This document shows, in pieces, positions 22,601 to 47,429 of a DNA stretch of 64,000 bases. Made by a program: the position numbers and the translations under genes. Source of the DNA: Scatophagus argus (Eukaryota; Chordata; Actinopteri; Scatophagidae); NCBI RefSeq assembly GCF_020382885.2, contig NC_058499.1:23108372-23172371 (forward strand), in the 5' to 3' direction. Numbering within the stretch: position 1 is the stretch's first letter; every line of letters starts with the position of its first letter. The notes under the pieces were generated by a model, which saw only the letters and a list, made by a program, of their open reading frames with translations, did not search any database and was not told where the DNA came from.

Positions 22601-23254
22601 AGTCAGCGGCTGGCTGAGAGCCAGATTAAATACTGGCAATGATGAAAGACTTTCACTTAAGTTGTGACCTGTATCAAATATGACAAAGAGTTGCATTGTC
22701 ACAAGATGAGCTGGATGATCAGGTGTTCTTCAGTGTTCTCAAATTCAACTCAAAGTACATTATTCAGATGAGAAGATCTTAAGAACTCTGCTGATTTGCT
22801 ACATAGCCCAGGTAACTGTGTCTTTCTGTGTCCAGGCTTTACGCTAAGCTATGTTAACCATCTTGTCATCGTAGCTTTTTCATTTACCATTCAGACATTT
22901 TCTCCTAACTCCCTGCATGCAAGTGAATAAAAGTGTAAGTGAAAGGCCAAAATGTTGAACTTTTAATTCACTGTAAATTCATCAAACATGCAAAGTTTGT
23001 GAAACTAAATGTTGAATAAATAAATGATTCAAATCCTATTTTTTTTAAATGTAGTCTCATTTGGCCAGCCTAATCCCCTATCCTGTCTTCCTGACTAGAC
23101 TCACACCCATCAGTCATATCACACCCAAGTGTCAAGTCATACATCAGCACATTATTCACACACACCATAATCGTCCACAAAGTGTGTAATATGGACTCCA
23201 CAGAGAAATGAAGCAAGAGATGTAGAGCTGTAGGAAATATACCTTGACAATAAC

Positions 23255-23327
<73 letters not shown>

Positions 23328-23358
23328 CTTAAAATTACTAACCCTTGCGGTTGGCCAT
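12938..23358 (-). CDS. tgm2-like: transglutaminase (protein-glutamine gamma-glutamyltransferase), TGM2-like, complete
   Basis: This enzyme makes Ca2+-dependent isopeptide cross-links between protein Gln and Lys. Fifteen coding exons in transcript order: 23358-23343, 22557-22387, 20493-20263, 19657-19539, 19130-19002, 18683-18506, 18124-17983, 17668-17565, 17235-17093, 17006-16907, 16812-16667, 16463-16334, 16166-16006, 15666-15530, 13112-12938. All have GT-AG borders, phases join, and 2082 bases give 693 aa (human TGM2 has 687). Exon 1 encodes only MANRKG. Domains: N-terminal beta-sandwich (about 1-125), core (about 130-455) with catalytic Cys272 in [14 protein letters not shown], His332 in [10 protein letters not shown] and Asp355 in [11 protein letters not shown], transition-state Trp236, then two beta-barrels ending [25 protein letters not shown] and the short N-terminus favour TGM2 over TGM1 kinship. 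There is no signal peptide. Two more introns than the 13-exon layout I recall for TGM2. Exact orthology among fish paralogues is not settled. Confidence 0.93.
13541..13766 (-). repeat. tRNA-derived SINE in transglutaminase intron 14
   Basis: On the minus strand it begins with a tRNA-like head (A-box-like TGGTTTAGAGGTTGG, B-box-like GGTTTGATTCC). It continues with GAGCAAGGCACTTAACCCC, a body common to teleost SINEs, and ends near GGATTAATAAAGTAACTT. Only its head is repeated at 14644-14700. Confidence 0.6.
13710..14048. repeat. direct repeat DR1 bordering the inserted tRNA unit D (left copy)
   Basis: This stretch, from CCAGCGACCTTCC to CAACACTGAAAG, recurs at 14644-15032. The left copy has lost about 47 bases (around 13980) that the right copy keeps. 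It includes the SINE head, unique-looking sequence (CGCTCAATGTCCCGCCCGCA) and a second, plus-strand SINE. Confidence 0.85.
14074..14089 (+). promoter_or_regulatory. CTCF-like motif upstream of tRNA-Pro copy D
   Basis: CCAGTAGAGGGTGCTG ends 106 bases before the tRNA, inside intron 14 of the transglutaminase gene. Confidence 0.35.
14195..14266 (+). tRNA. tRNA-Pro (AGG), copy D, inside a transglutaminase intron on the opposite strand
   Basis: It matches copies A and C except for one base in the T arm: CCCAG instead of CCCGG. This breaks the 50-64 pair (C-A). Both internal promoter boxes are intact and a TTTTT terminator follows at 14271-14275, so it can probably be transcribed, but the folded product may be less stable. 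It lies antisense in intron 14 of the transglutaminase gene. Confidence 0.9.
14295..14643 (+). repeat. 3' flank of tRNA unit D, duplicate of 11279-11628
   Basis: Nearly identical to the 3' flank of unit C. It stops abruptly at TTTATTTTTCTC, where DR2 begins. Confidence 0.9.
14644..15032. repeat. direct repeat DR2 bordering the inserted tRNA unit D (right copy)
   Basis: This is the second copy of 13710-14048, and the fuller one. The layout DR1 - tRNA unit - DR2 shows that about 595 bases derived from unit C were placed between two copies of the same intron sequence. Confidence 0.85.
14869..15027 (+). repeat. tRNA-derived SINE with L2-like tail (also truncated in DR1)
   Basis: The head GCATGGTGGCTCAGGGGTTA and B-box-like GGGTTTGATTCC follow the pattern of the common fish SINE 'cacggtggctcagtggttag...'. 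The end TGTGACAAATAAAGAGTC is an L2-type tail. The DR1 copy lacks the B-box part. Confidence 0.6.
15185..15400. repeat. MITE fragment (AGTACTTGAGTAAATGTACT family)
   Basis: AAGTAC-rich text such as CTCAAGTAAAGCAAGTACCT and GCAGTATTTGAGTAAATGTA matches a very common teleost MITE whose ends read CAGTGGTGGAAAG. It lies in transglutaminase intron 14. Two more copies are at 39621-39780 and 49495-49650. Confidence 0.6.
15820..15975. repeat. dispersed teleost repeat containing CCACCAGGGGGCAAT
   Basis: The sequence (AGCCACCAGGGGGCAATCAG, then GATGTTTTGGCTTCACCTTT and TCCATCTTTATTTTATAATC) follows a repeat I recall from many fish genomes. It contains a near-consensus CTCF motif. It lies in transglutaminase intron 14, just after exon 13. 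Confidence 0.5.
17240..17440 (+). repeat. LINE-like 3' tail in transglutaminase intron 8
   Basis: A T-rich stretch followed by GTTGTGAGATGATTAAAGGA and TTATCTTGTCT, a 3'-end form seen in fish non-LTR elements. It begins almost at the acceptor of exon 9. Confidence 0.35.
19510..19532. repeat. (AG)n microsatellite beside the exon 4 donor of the transglutaminase gene
   Basis: On the coding strand it is a (CT)n run starting right after the donor GTAACA. Confidence 0.95.
19665..19695. repeat. (AC)n microsatellite forming the polypyrimidine region before exon 4
   Basis: On the coding strand it is (GT)n ending eight bases before the exon 4 acceptor AG. The exon 4 relic at 11898-12302 has the same arrangement, so the repeat is older than that duplication. 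Confidence 0.95.
20703..21330 (+). repeat. perciform interspersed repeat, unclassified
   Basis: A long stretch matching, from memory, a repeat abundant in perch-like fishes. Landmarks are GTGCCAAATCACAGCAAAAG, CCCCTTGAGCAAGCACTTAG, GGCAAGGAAAGACTGCC and GCCTAGACCGGTTGGGTTG, a (GT)n tract, and then ACATGCATTAACGGGGCAGG. No coding capacity is visible. It lies in transglutaminase intron 2. Confidence 0.6.
21405..21490 (+). repeat. LINE-derived fragment shared with 63640-63720
   Basis: GAGCTTGTGGTGGATTACAA onward for about 75 bases closely matches 63651-63720 of this window. That copy runs into recognisable LINE 3' coding text. Confidence 0.5.
21898..21960 (-). repeat. L2-like LINE 3' tail
   Basis: GAAATCAGAATCAGAATTCC then TTTATTTATCCCTGAAGGGA: the reverse complement of the (ATTCTG)n-ended L2 tail, in transglutaminase intron 2. 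Confidence 0.55.
23255..23327. repeat. (GATA)n microsatellite, about 18 units, near the transglutaminase exon 1 donor
   Basis: Uninterrupted GATA repeats lie in intron 1, ending 15 bases from the donor of the 16-base coding exon 1. Confidence 0.97.
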
Positions 23359-23452
23359 GGCAGATCTTCCTCCTGAAGTCTGAAAAGTCTGAAATGTTGC
23401 TCAGAGTGTTCGCAAGCTTCTTTGCACTCTTAAGCTCACACTCACAGTCCTG

Positions 23453-23460
23453 TATTTATA
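23453..23460 (-). promoter_or_regulatory. TATA box of the transglutaminase gene
   Basis: TATAAATA on the minus strand lies about 95 bases upstream of the start codon. A start site about 30 bases downstream (near 23425) would give a 5' UTR of roughly 65 bases. No ATG precedes MANRKG in that interval. Confidence 0.6.
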
Positions 23461-23899
23461 CAGCATAAGACTGGACCTCCCACCTCTCTGACACACACTC
23501 ACCCCAAAACACTCACACACTCATCTCACCTCACCTCACCTCAATGACCTCTGTTATCACTATCCAAAAACCTACAGTGGGAGTATCCGTGTGTGTGTGT
23601 GTGACTAAAGTGAGTTTCTTATCCTTTGTGAACACTGTGTCTTTGTCGCTGCTTGTGCTGAAGGGTGGATGTTGCTGGTGTACATGCGTGTCTGTCCCTG
23701 TGTGTATGCGTGTGTTTGGGAGTGAGTTAAGGTCTGTGATACTTATGTCCAGTCCCTTATTAGGCTCTTACTAATAAATAAATATGAATCTGCATGATGA
23801 ATATGTCGAGCAACATACAGTATGGTACAAACTGTGTGTGTGTATGAGAGAGAGAGAGAGTTTGTATTTCATTTTGTATATCTAGATGTAGATCTCTAT

Positions 23900-24072
23900 C
23901 TTTACTTTACTTTATTTTTATATTTTTATTCTTCATTCTTTATTTTTTATTTTATTCTATTCTCTTGTATTTTTGCACAGTTGTTAAAAGGAGTGTTGTT
24001 TTTTTCATTTCACTGTGGATGCACATCCACATGTGACAAATAAAGAATTCTGATTCTGATTCTGATTCTAGA
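23900..24072 (+). repeat. L2-like LINE 3' tail
   Basis: A T-rich lead, then CATTTCACTGTGGATGCACA, CATGTGACAAATAAAGAATT and three ATTCTG repeats. This is the standard L2 3' end in fish. Confidence 0.65.
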
Positions 24073-27000
24073 CACCACCTGACCTCACTGTTCTCATAAA
24101 TCACAGTGTTTAAACTAACCTTCTGTTAAAGCAGTTACAAATACACAACACATGCTTGTTAGTGTTGGCATGATGAGTTTCATCACCACTTGCAGTCAAC
24201 GTATCAGAGTGACTATGGGTATGTATGATGTAGGTGATGTCACTGGACAGCAGCTTGAACATATGTTTTTTCTTAGGCTGTGTAAGCATTATAGATGAAA
24301 TATTGTCCTTTTAATGCAGGTAGGTGTTTAAACTGGAGTGTATGATTGCAGACCAAGTCTGTTGGTATGCCTGCATTATATCTCAATGCCTGTGGTGATA
24401 GCTGTGATAGCTGGTGATGGCAGCTGCATTGTCTGGCTCAGAGTAGAAGGATAATGAGGTCTGTGACAGACTGATAGAACCAGGAATAAACACACACATA
24501 CAATGGACTCAGTAACATAACAGCAGCACAGTTGATATAGACAAGCATCCAGACATTAAATGGGCTGGGGAACTATCATTACTGTGCAATGCTGCTGATG
24601 TGCATTGGCACATTATGTGTTTTATTTGCACACAGTCATGAAGTGACGTGACTCAGCTGAAGATACACAACCCCGTGACTTCATTATGGCTGCTGCATGT
24701 AAACTTATTCCTGATTGAATGACACAAGTGTGCGTCACCTACACGACACTTGTTTAGCCATCAACCGTCAGCCTCAAGATGGCATCTGTTACCTTCCATC
24801 TTAATGTGCTCTCTGTGACATCCAGGGGTCCCCTTTCCATGAACATTTTATTCAGTGAAGCTGCTGAGAGACACACAAAGATGCAAAAAATGAAAGCAGC
24901 ATTCACAGAACAGTCTTCGAGATTGCGTTTCTTAATCTGTAATATTACACCATTTTTTGTCGTAATTTGCTTAATTGAACTAAATCTGCGACATGGTCTC
25001 TACAAACCTATCCTGGAATACCTGGAAACTGTCCTTGCATCTTTTCTTTCTTCCTGTGGGTGCCATGCCTCCTTAGTGCGTTGGTGCTCACAAGTCCAGT
25101 AGAAATACTTCCCATCACACATACCCCTGACTGACTGGACATTGGACAGAAAAGCAAACATTTCACAGAGTAAACACATGCATGTTTGTATCAGTGTGAT
25201 ATTGAGCTGTGGAATGCTGGGATGGTCCTGTTTCGGGAAAACAAGGTCTTTGACTGACCTCAGCCTCCCGATCACACCAAAGTGTCAGCAGTGACACACT
25301 GATGAGCAGGGACTGAAAGTGCAGTGCACTTCCTTGGTCTCTTTCTGCACCATCCCCTAACACACACACACATACACAGAGTCTCACTCATATCCAGACA
25401 TGTAACATACATGACACAAGGGGAAGTGCTTCATCGTCAGCTCCAATGTCTCTAACTGCAGCACATCAGCGTTAGCGGGGTTATGTGTCAGACAGGTTTA
25501 TAATACAGTCTTACATGAAGGGTAGTCACATGAGAAGAAGCTGGCTTGGGATGCTGTTAGGTTCATTGTTGATCTTCTCTGAGCCAGAGGCTACAGCGGG
25601 AGCTCCAGCGTTTGAGCCAGCAGCTAATGCTTCACCATCTGAAGCATCAGTTGATGCAGGGTCATGAGAAACTTAGCTGGAGGTCACTTCACATCGTGGG
25701 GTCTTGGATTCTTCCACACACAGGCTCTTATACTCCACCATGTCTCACTGTGATAAAGTCATGTTCCAGAGTTTCACTGAATGATTCTTTGTTTAAAATC
25801 TGGATTCAGAATCTGCTTTTAACGGCTGTGTATTTCTAATGTCTTTCTTGGAGCTGTCGTACCACCTTACAATGCCCTCCACACAGCTGGATTCATTAGA
25901 AACACTCAACTCATCAGAGATAAGGAGACCTGCTGTAGATTCTGTGACACTCCTCTGGTGTTTAGTCTCCATGGTTTTTTGCCAGACTCTTCTTTCATGA
26001 AAAAATTATTATAGTCTATTTACAGAATTACAGGATATACTGTAAAAGTGATTCAGTAGCTTGTAACATCCTGCACAGTTACAGTTTAAACAACATTGCA
26101 AATCTGATCCTTTTCACTAATTTATTTGCTGACCAGTAACAAACCTATAATATATGGAAGGCTGGATAATGAAACATATTTTGGCATTTTTGAAAACCAA
26201 GGCACTACCAAACAACCTGCTATAGGCTGCCACAGGTCATGACGGGCCCTCATGCTATAGTGGTCTCCTGGTTTTATCCTATTTGTACACTGGCAAGCAC
26301 CTGCATGAGAGTGCAGATTGTGAATATGATGAAATTATTTGTTCACTTGTAGGGTCAGCCGAGCAACCAAGTATTGCTATTTTTTAAATAATAATAATGA
26401 TTCTCATGAAAGGAAAATGGAGTCTGAAAGCACAAGCTGAACACTACAACTATAACACAACATGCCGTGCCACACGCAGACTTCTTTACAGCACACCAAA
26501 TTTGTTAGATGTGACACAAACAGAGGAGAGCAATTCCCACTGTTCATCATCTTGTTAATCATTTTAAAGGCCAGTTTGGACATATATAAGTTTATTTTTA
26601 ACATGAGTTGTTTTCTTCCATGTCTTTGAGTGTCATGATCTTAAAGCTAATGAAATAAATTGTTTTTTACTTAACATATTACTATAGCCTGCAACATCAT
26701 TTTCCAGGACCAATTGTCAGCCAGCACAAAATACAGTATAACAAAATCTGTTGTGCATGTTCATGATCCACAGAGCTTGGTTTGAAACATACAGCAGTGC
26801 TTGCTCTACTGCCACCCTGAGGACAAAAAGTATGTCAAATTCTAATGGGCACATAAGCATAAAATTAAACTTAACACTTCCAGGCTTCTCTCTCACCATT
26901 TTGGTGATTACATGACTTATATGACCATGTGCTAACCAAAGACAGTGGTAAGAGGGCATGCGGAGCACCAGGATATTTTTTTTTTCTCAAGGCATCTTTT

Positions 27001-27306
27001 CTGACACCAGAGACGGAGTAGTAAAGGCCTTCCCTTAAACCACTTTATAAGAAGTTTAACTAAAGCCTTACATCAGTTGACCTCTAGCGGCATTGGGGTT
27101 TCTTCCACAGGACTCAGCACATGGGTACAGAGGCATAGGTGCACTTTATACTGCAGTTTCAAGATATACCGAGACAGTTTCAGATGCTATGTAATTTTGC
27201 AGTAGGCAATGAGGGTTAAAGCTGTCTTAAACTCCAGCAAAGCTAATGACAGCAGAAAATCCATCTGTGATGTTTGTATGAGGTCTGCCCATTGCAAAAG
27301 AGTGCA
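24073..27306. other. intergenic between the transglutaminase gene and exosc6; no gene seen
   Basis: No exon with family resemblance or paired splice sites was found on either strand. The longest open frames (about 75-107 codons) have no recognisable motif. The sequence is otherwise ordinary, with no simple repeat array. Confidence 0.4.
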
Positions 27307-27312
27307 TTTATT
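27307..27312 (-). terminator. candidate poly(A) signal of exosc6
   Basis: AATAAA on the minus strand, about 250 bases after the exosc6 stop codon. Confidence 0.4.
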
Positions 27313-27558
27313 TAGTTATTTTATATTTAGTAGGATGCATCATGACAATACAACCAGGAATGATGCTCGACAAGCAGACTGATTCATCCAATCTGTATTT
27401 CCCATTCCCATGTCAGAAATATTTGAAGTATTTGTTACTGTTAAATTATTTAAACACAAATAGCAAACTTAGAAAAATAGGTTTTGCTGTTAAAGTAAGA
27501 ACTTTATATTGTGAATAAGAAGAACGATGAACTGAACAGTTCTTGGTTAATGTGTGTC

Positions 27559-28703
27559 TCAGGTCTCTGAAGGTGGGGGAGCAGCCTTGCGCACAGCCTT
27601 TGCCAGGGCTTGTTGGACAACCGGGTAAAGTTTATAGCATCCCTCAATGCAGGTCCGAATCCCAGCTGTCAGAGTGTCTTCAGTCATTTCTCCATCTGAC
27701 TGCAGTCCAGAAATTTGGTTCAGGCTGGGGAGGAACGCAACAGTCAGCCCACCCTGGTTCTCACTACCGACTGAACTGCAGCTGTTTTCCTCCATGTAAG
27801 AAGGGTCGACCACAAAAGAGGTACCATCTTGGCAGATGGAACAACCTAGCACCAGATCATACATTTCAATGCCTGCATCTGCAAGAGCAAGAGAAGCACA
27901 CGTGATGGCATGGGCCAGAACTGAACCGCTGTTCTCGAGTACCATAACGTTGACTTCGATCTGAGAGCGGGGATATTTGTGGAGGCACACAGCTGGCTGC
28001 AGACTCTCATGCAGCATCAGGGAGAGATCTTTGTCCTGGCTCCCCTGAATCCAGGAGCCCCTCTCTGGACAGGAAAATGGAGCAAAACGCATGTCAGTCG
28101 TCAACCTGGATAGATGGAGAAAGACAGACACAATCAGTGTCGATGAGATGCTTGAGGGAAAATCCAGCTAAGCTCAGTACACCGCTCAATGTAAAGCAAA
28201 TCTTAAACTGTGCATCTATATTAAGTTTGCCATCATGACCCAACATAAGCTACTTGTTGTACAAACCAGGTAAAGCTGCGTTTTACTGCTTACGAATTCA
28301 ATTTCTCATATTTACCAAGCTGAGTGTGTAAGTTATACGGTCATTACATTTGTGTTTACGCTGTCCTAGATCAACAAATTAGTAAAATAAAAAACAAATA
28401 CTAATAACACAAAAACACTATCTACCTTCCGCATTTCATATCGGTTTCATCTTTTCGCTCTGTTTCTCTGGGGCCATAAACGCAGCACATCAATTTGGTG
28501 TTTCCAGCCTCTATGTATGCGGAGCCTTTGGCCTGGCTCACGAGGCCACACCGGACAAAAACAGGCCGGACGTCCACTTGGTCCCGCTGCCGACCGTCCG
28601 CTCTGGGGCCGTGCGAGGGGAGAACGTCCGCCGGTTGGCACAGAAACAGAGATGGGCTTTGGGACACTTCTGGGCCGCGAACGCGCTTGGTATCCGTCGG
28701 CAT
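27559..28703 (-). CDS. exosc6: exosome complex component MTR3 (EXOSC6), complete
   Basis: A subunit of the six-membered RNase PH-like ring of the RNA exosome, which holds RNA for 3'-5' decay and processing in nucleus and cytoplasm. Two exons, 28703-28426 and 28105-27559, join in phase (AG|G) to give 274 aa (human 272). The start [17 protein letters not shown] parallels human MPGDHRRIRGPEESQPP, which fixes the ATG. Conserved text: [34 protein letters not shown] (RNase PH core), [52 protein letters not shown], and [20 protein letters not shown] near the C-terminus. As in other vertebrate ring subunits, it is expected to be catalytically inert. The human gene has no intron in its coding region as I recall, so the single intron here is a difference. 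It is divergently paired with aars1. Confidence 0.96.
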
Positions 28704-29346
28704 GTTGCAGTGATATGAAGTAAAGTAGCAGAAGCGTGTGGAAGCTAGTCCACCTTAAAAACTGTCCCTCAGAAACACAGCAACTGAGAAATGGTTCCAC
28801 TATTGCGTGGCATTGAAAGACATTGCATCAGTGGTGGAAAATCTCAAATATATGCGTTTGCAATATTAACAAATAAGATATTATCAGGATATTATATCAC
28901 AAAATCACAAATTATCAGTAAACTGATGATACATCCCCTAATGACAAAGCCAGAATATAAACACCCAAATTAATAAATACTACAACTAGCAATTAGCATT
29001 GACAAAACCTTGTTAACCTCTTAATTTGCAAATAAGTGCACAACCACTTTTTTTGATCAAGCAGAGTGAAAATATGTACTGAGACAGGTGTCTTTTACAT
29101 TGCATCAGCCAAGTCATGGAAGTTCGTACCATTGATGTGGCGGGCTCGGCTAAGATTGACAATAAGCTTGTCCAATAGAGTTTGACATTTGTGCACGTAC
29201 CCGGTGCGTCCGGACCAATTGCCGACCGCCATAGGCGTGTTCAATGCCTCAGTGCCGTCTTTCTTGTCTTGTTGGCTGCACGGCGTGGGCTAAAGCAGTG
29301 TGTTCGGAAGCAGTAATTGAATCATTCTGCAAGAACAGCGACTTAG
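28704..29346. promoter_or_regulatory. divergent exosc6-aars1 promoter region with aars1 non-coding exon 1
   Basis: The exosc6 start codon (28703, leftwards) and the inferred aars1 exon 1 (rightwards, ending at donor GACTTAG|GTGAGC, last base 29346) face each other across about 600 bases. Two CCAAT boxes lie at 29172-29176 and 29215-29219, 43 bases apart, followed by a locally CpG-rich patch (29195-29290) and no TATA box. This is typical of housekeeping bidirectional promoters. The aars1 transcription start is inferred to be near 29260-29290. Confidence 0.55.
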
Positions 29347-31828
29347 GTGAGCATTAAAATTTTCTCTGGTGTTGTTAGATTTAATTACTTTTATCGTACT
29401 ATTCATTAAACAAGGTTTTTGATTAAAGTTGTGTGCTGAAATTTTTCTGTCAGGCTGAAATATACAGGTAGCGTTTCTAGCTAGCGTCAGCTTGTCAAGC
29501 TAATGCCAGAGCCCAGTTAAAGCAGTTAACAATCAGCTGACGATCTAATAATGCAGTATACCGGTTTGATGATGTTGTGATATTGTCTGACATGACTGGC
29601 ACTATTTTCTTCCACCATTTCCTGTGTGCTTGTTTACAGCAGAGGCTTGACGGTGTCATGGGAGAACTGGTTTTAGTCAGCTTGAGAAAAGAAAATTAAC
29701 CCACTGAGATTTAACGTGAGGCCTGCGGATATAACTCATTTTAGTCTGTATTCGTTTGCACAAATAGCGCCACCAACGGTACAAATCACCACGCCAAGTT
29801 TTGCAGACAAAACACAGGGCTGCTCCGTTGACTAACTTGGCGTTTGACTTAGTGGACATAATTTTAAGCCTTTACTGCCAGCCTGAGCTCTTCGTCAGTA
29901 TATTGATTTCAAGTAACGACCAACACAACGTGTGTTGATCCTTTTTTTGTCTACTTATTTGCGTCCTTAAAGGTGCACGGGTTTCTCTTTTGTTCTTGTA
30001 ACCGTCTGTTGTCAAATATTGGATCCTGTTTACTGACTCACTGACTCATCTGCCGCACAGTAACAGTATCTTTACATAGCAGTATGTTTCAGTCTGTCCC
30101 TTGCACTGGCTAAACTTTCCATCCCATTACCACCCAAATGTTGCTGCTTTCGCTGGTTGCTTACAAGGTGATTTGGTAGTCAGGATGGGGACGGTGGCTG
30201 TTTACCTTCTGCTTGCACACTCCAGAGAGCTGAAGGCACCAGCTGTGTGGTTTCCTTTTACCTGCAAGCTCACAAAAGAATCTCCTCATGGGAATTCAAC
30301 TGTGCTGCCTTTTAATTATAGACAGCGTGCTGTTCTTTACAGATACAGATGTGACAGATGTGGCCTGTGGTTAGAAGTCCAAAAAATATTTTTTTTATTG
30401 ATTTAATTGAATTCAGACCCTTCACGGGTGTTTAGGGGCTTTAAATCCTGTTTCATGGAATTCCATGCGACTTCAAAATAAGTCACAGGCTTTACAGGTT
30501 AGTAGATATTTCCTCTCTATCTCAAACTTGAATTGAAATTAGCTAGCAGTAGACTTTAGTAGAGCTCAGCCTAACTTTAATTGTCATTAAATGAAGGTTA
30601 AATAATCAAGTTTATTTGTGTTGGGCAGTATCACATGCAGTGTCTGAATGAGCTTTTCGTGCACACATCAGCAGCAGTGTCCCATATAGCCTTAGTTCTG
30701 TGAGCAGATAAGGTAAACCCAAAGCCCTATCGCTGTACTGTTTGCTCTCCATGATATAGAGTGATTTGACTATAGTTTGGTCATATGGTGCTTTAGTGGT
30801 GTTTTCTTACTGCTGCCATGAAGTACCTTGGGGGGGCCTACAAGTACAGCCGTGAAGGAAGGCGGGACAAAAATGAACTTGTATTTCAGGTTTCTTCCAA
30901 TTTTCCTTGTGGGGTATGGTGCCCTAAATGCATTCAAGCCTGTTGAATGCATTATTTTGTTCAGATGTAGTTTGGATTTAAATAACTTGAGCACAAAGAA
31001 TTCCTCAAAAGACAAATTACTGTTGAAGCGGTAAGTGGAATCATACTGCAATGATATGATATGAACTTGCAGTATTATTAGAGCCCTGCAGCATGTAAAG
31101 CCTCACCTGCCATACAGGATTCCTGAGTCACTGCTGAACACTGAGTAGAATATCTGAGGCCGCATGTTAGAACACAGACATTAGCTGATTTGACTGCAGG
31201 CTGCAGTGGCGAGAATGTAGTTCATCAACAGGGAGGTAATTGCCAGTAATTAATAACAATTCCTAAATTTGTCAGGGAATAAAAGTATTTCATGTGTACA
31301 TGTCCAGATATGAGACTTAAACAATGGCATAACTGTTAATGTAAATGTGTAAATTGAAAATCAAATCAAATTTTGGCCTTAATCATAAGTTAAACCAAAC
31401 AATGAATTGCAAAAATCATCATGCCCCTTATTCAGACACCAGTGACTGTCAGTTCAGTCCATTGAGATGCCCTGCTTGAGTTTACAGCAATAATGTAACT
31501 TTTTAATCATTAATCATTTAATAGGACAGTTATTTACTCCCCTCTTTTGTTGACTACAACTGGGCCCAGTTGCTGGGAGGTTAAATTGCCACATGTTGAG
31601 ACCAAGCTTGTGTTTCTATTTTTCTGTTACCCACTGTTTGCTGTACTAGTAATTAGCAATGTTCCTGTTATCACTGTGAAACATAGTCAGCGACCCAGAA
31701 GAAGTTAATTGGCCTCTGAACTAATTTTAAAATGGCTGCCATCTATGAGAGCTGCCTGTTTGAAATTGCTTGATGGTCACAGTGTCGTATTCTTCTTTGT
31801 GTATTTTTGTACAGAGAGCTGGTTCAGA

Positions 31829-45969
<14,141 letters not shown>

Positions 45970-47060
45970 GAGGAGAGAGTGTGTGGGAGGTGTAGAGAGA
46001 GATGGGGGAGTTAAGTTTGCAAACGTAAGTTCGGGAGTAAAGCGGACATCAGAAATCACCAAAAAGCGAACTTTCCTGCCTTCATTTCCTCTCCTCTTTT
46101 CTTCTCCCTTTGGGTCAGACAAAGATCAGAAAACAAACAAAACTGCAGAGTTTCTTGCTCCCGCCATGTTGACAGATGACCACTGACACTCAGCTAGCTG
46201 TAAATGAGCCACTATATTTATTGAGACGAGGGCTGCTGACTTCCCCCAGTAAAAATGATCTAAATACATAGGAAGATCCTCTGCAGCAGTTTAGGAAAAG
46301 AAGACCACAGATGATTTTTCAGTGGCCACTTCAGTTTTGCATGCTGAAAAGAAAAGGGATGCACTTTTGATTGATTTAGCTTCCTGTGAGTACTGTGCAG
46401 CTCAGATGAAAAGAGACAAACTGGAGTTTCCGCCTCAGACTTTCTGTTCTGTTCTCAGCGTGAAGTTGGCTCTTGATAAACTTCTGTCCTGCCTCTGTCT
46501 TTGTGTCTCATCTCATTGTAGCCCCATTTTAAGTACAACCCCCAAAGCAACTTTGTCTTTTTCCTCTTGTTCAGGACTTAAAGTGCCGCAATTGCAATTT
46601 TAGGCTTCCTGTACCACTTAAGCTCAGTCTCAGAAAGAAAAGGGAAAAGTCAGCCCAGCTCTTCCATGATTTAGGCACAGTATACACAGTATGTCTTTTG
46701 TTGACTAAAGGTTTTTAATCTGATCTCTCAGCAGTGGCTCCGTCCATCTGTGTGATCGAAAGCCTGAGTTCTGTTCCTGTGATTGGTCGGAACTGAGGTG
46801 TACATGCAGTAGATGTATCATATTGTTGCTTTAGCAAATAACAAGCCATTACCTTACCTGAGTCTATGGGTTTTATTTAGTTTATACATTAACTGTATAA
46901 ATTGATCATCAACCTGTCTATTAACTAATCTGTAAAACTTCATTTTGCTGAAATTGAATATTGATTGAATTCAGAATGTCGAATATGCCCTGTCAGTGTA
47001 GCTGTTCCACGTCAGAGAAATGTCACACGAGAATGCAATAAATACGATAAGTAAATGTCA
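45970..47060 (+). other. aars1 3' UTR
   Basis: Runs from the aars1 stop to an AATAAA at 47037-47042. A downstream TGTCAAGTGTCTATC-type GT/T-rich stretch (about 47056-47075) could be the cleavage context. Open frames on either strand here have no family resemblance. Confidence 0.55.
47037..47042 (+). terminator. candidate poly(A) signal of aars1
   Basis: AATAAA about 1.07 kb after the stop codon, the first strong hexamer on the plus strand after it. Confidence 0.55.
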
Positions 47061-47429
47061 AGTGTCTATCTTATTCTTCTCAGATGTTTGCTATATTTGT
47101 ATTGGTGATTTATTTCAGGGGACAGACACTGTTTGCTCTGAAATTTTATTATTGGCTTAGTTCAGTAGTGATCAGTTACACTGCATGCCTGGACTGAGAA
47201 CATTAGCTTTGGATCACTGACTAAAAATGACTGAGGTGTAAATCAGTTGAGTTTAGGACCATCTGTTTATAACAAACAGAACATCTGAGTTTATGTCCCT
47301 TGTTCAGACCTGATGTTCCCTCTGAAGTAGCAGCATTAGTAAATCATTCTATATCTGCAACAACACTTTCTGCCCAGTTGGGGGTTGCAGCTGTTAACAT
47401 GACACGTACATGGGATTTTTTAATTGATA

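Noticed and set aside
23255-23327. Regular array that might be taken for a CRISPR-like repeat
   Set aside because: It is a pure four-base GATA microsatellite without spacers.
25000-25275. 91-codon minus-strand open frame with CDGKYFYWTCEHQRTKE
   Set aside because: Looked zinc-finger-like at first, but the Cys/His spacing fits no known finger and no neighbouring exon supports it.
27543-27905. 120-codon plus-strand open frame
   Set aside because: Antisense shadow of exosc6 exon 2.
31709-31828. Possible N-terminal extension of aars1 from an upstream in-frame ATG
   Set aside because: The acceptor TTTTTGTACAG at 31804-31814 lies between that ATG and the conserved start; [18 protein letters not shown] matches the known AARS1 N-terminus.
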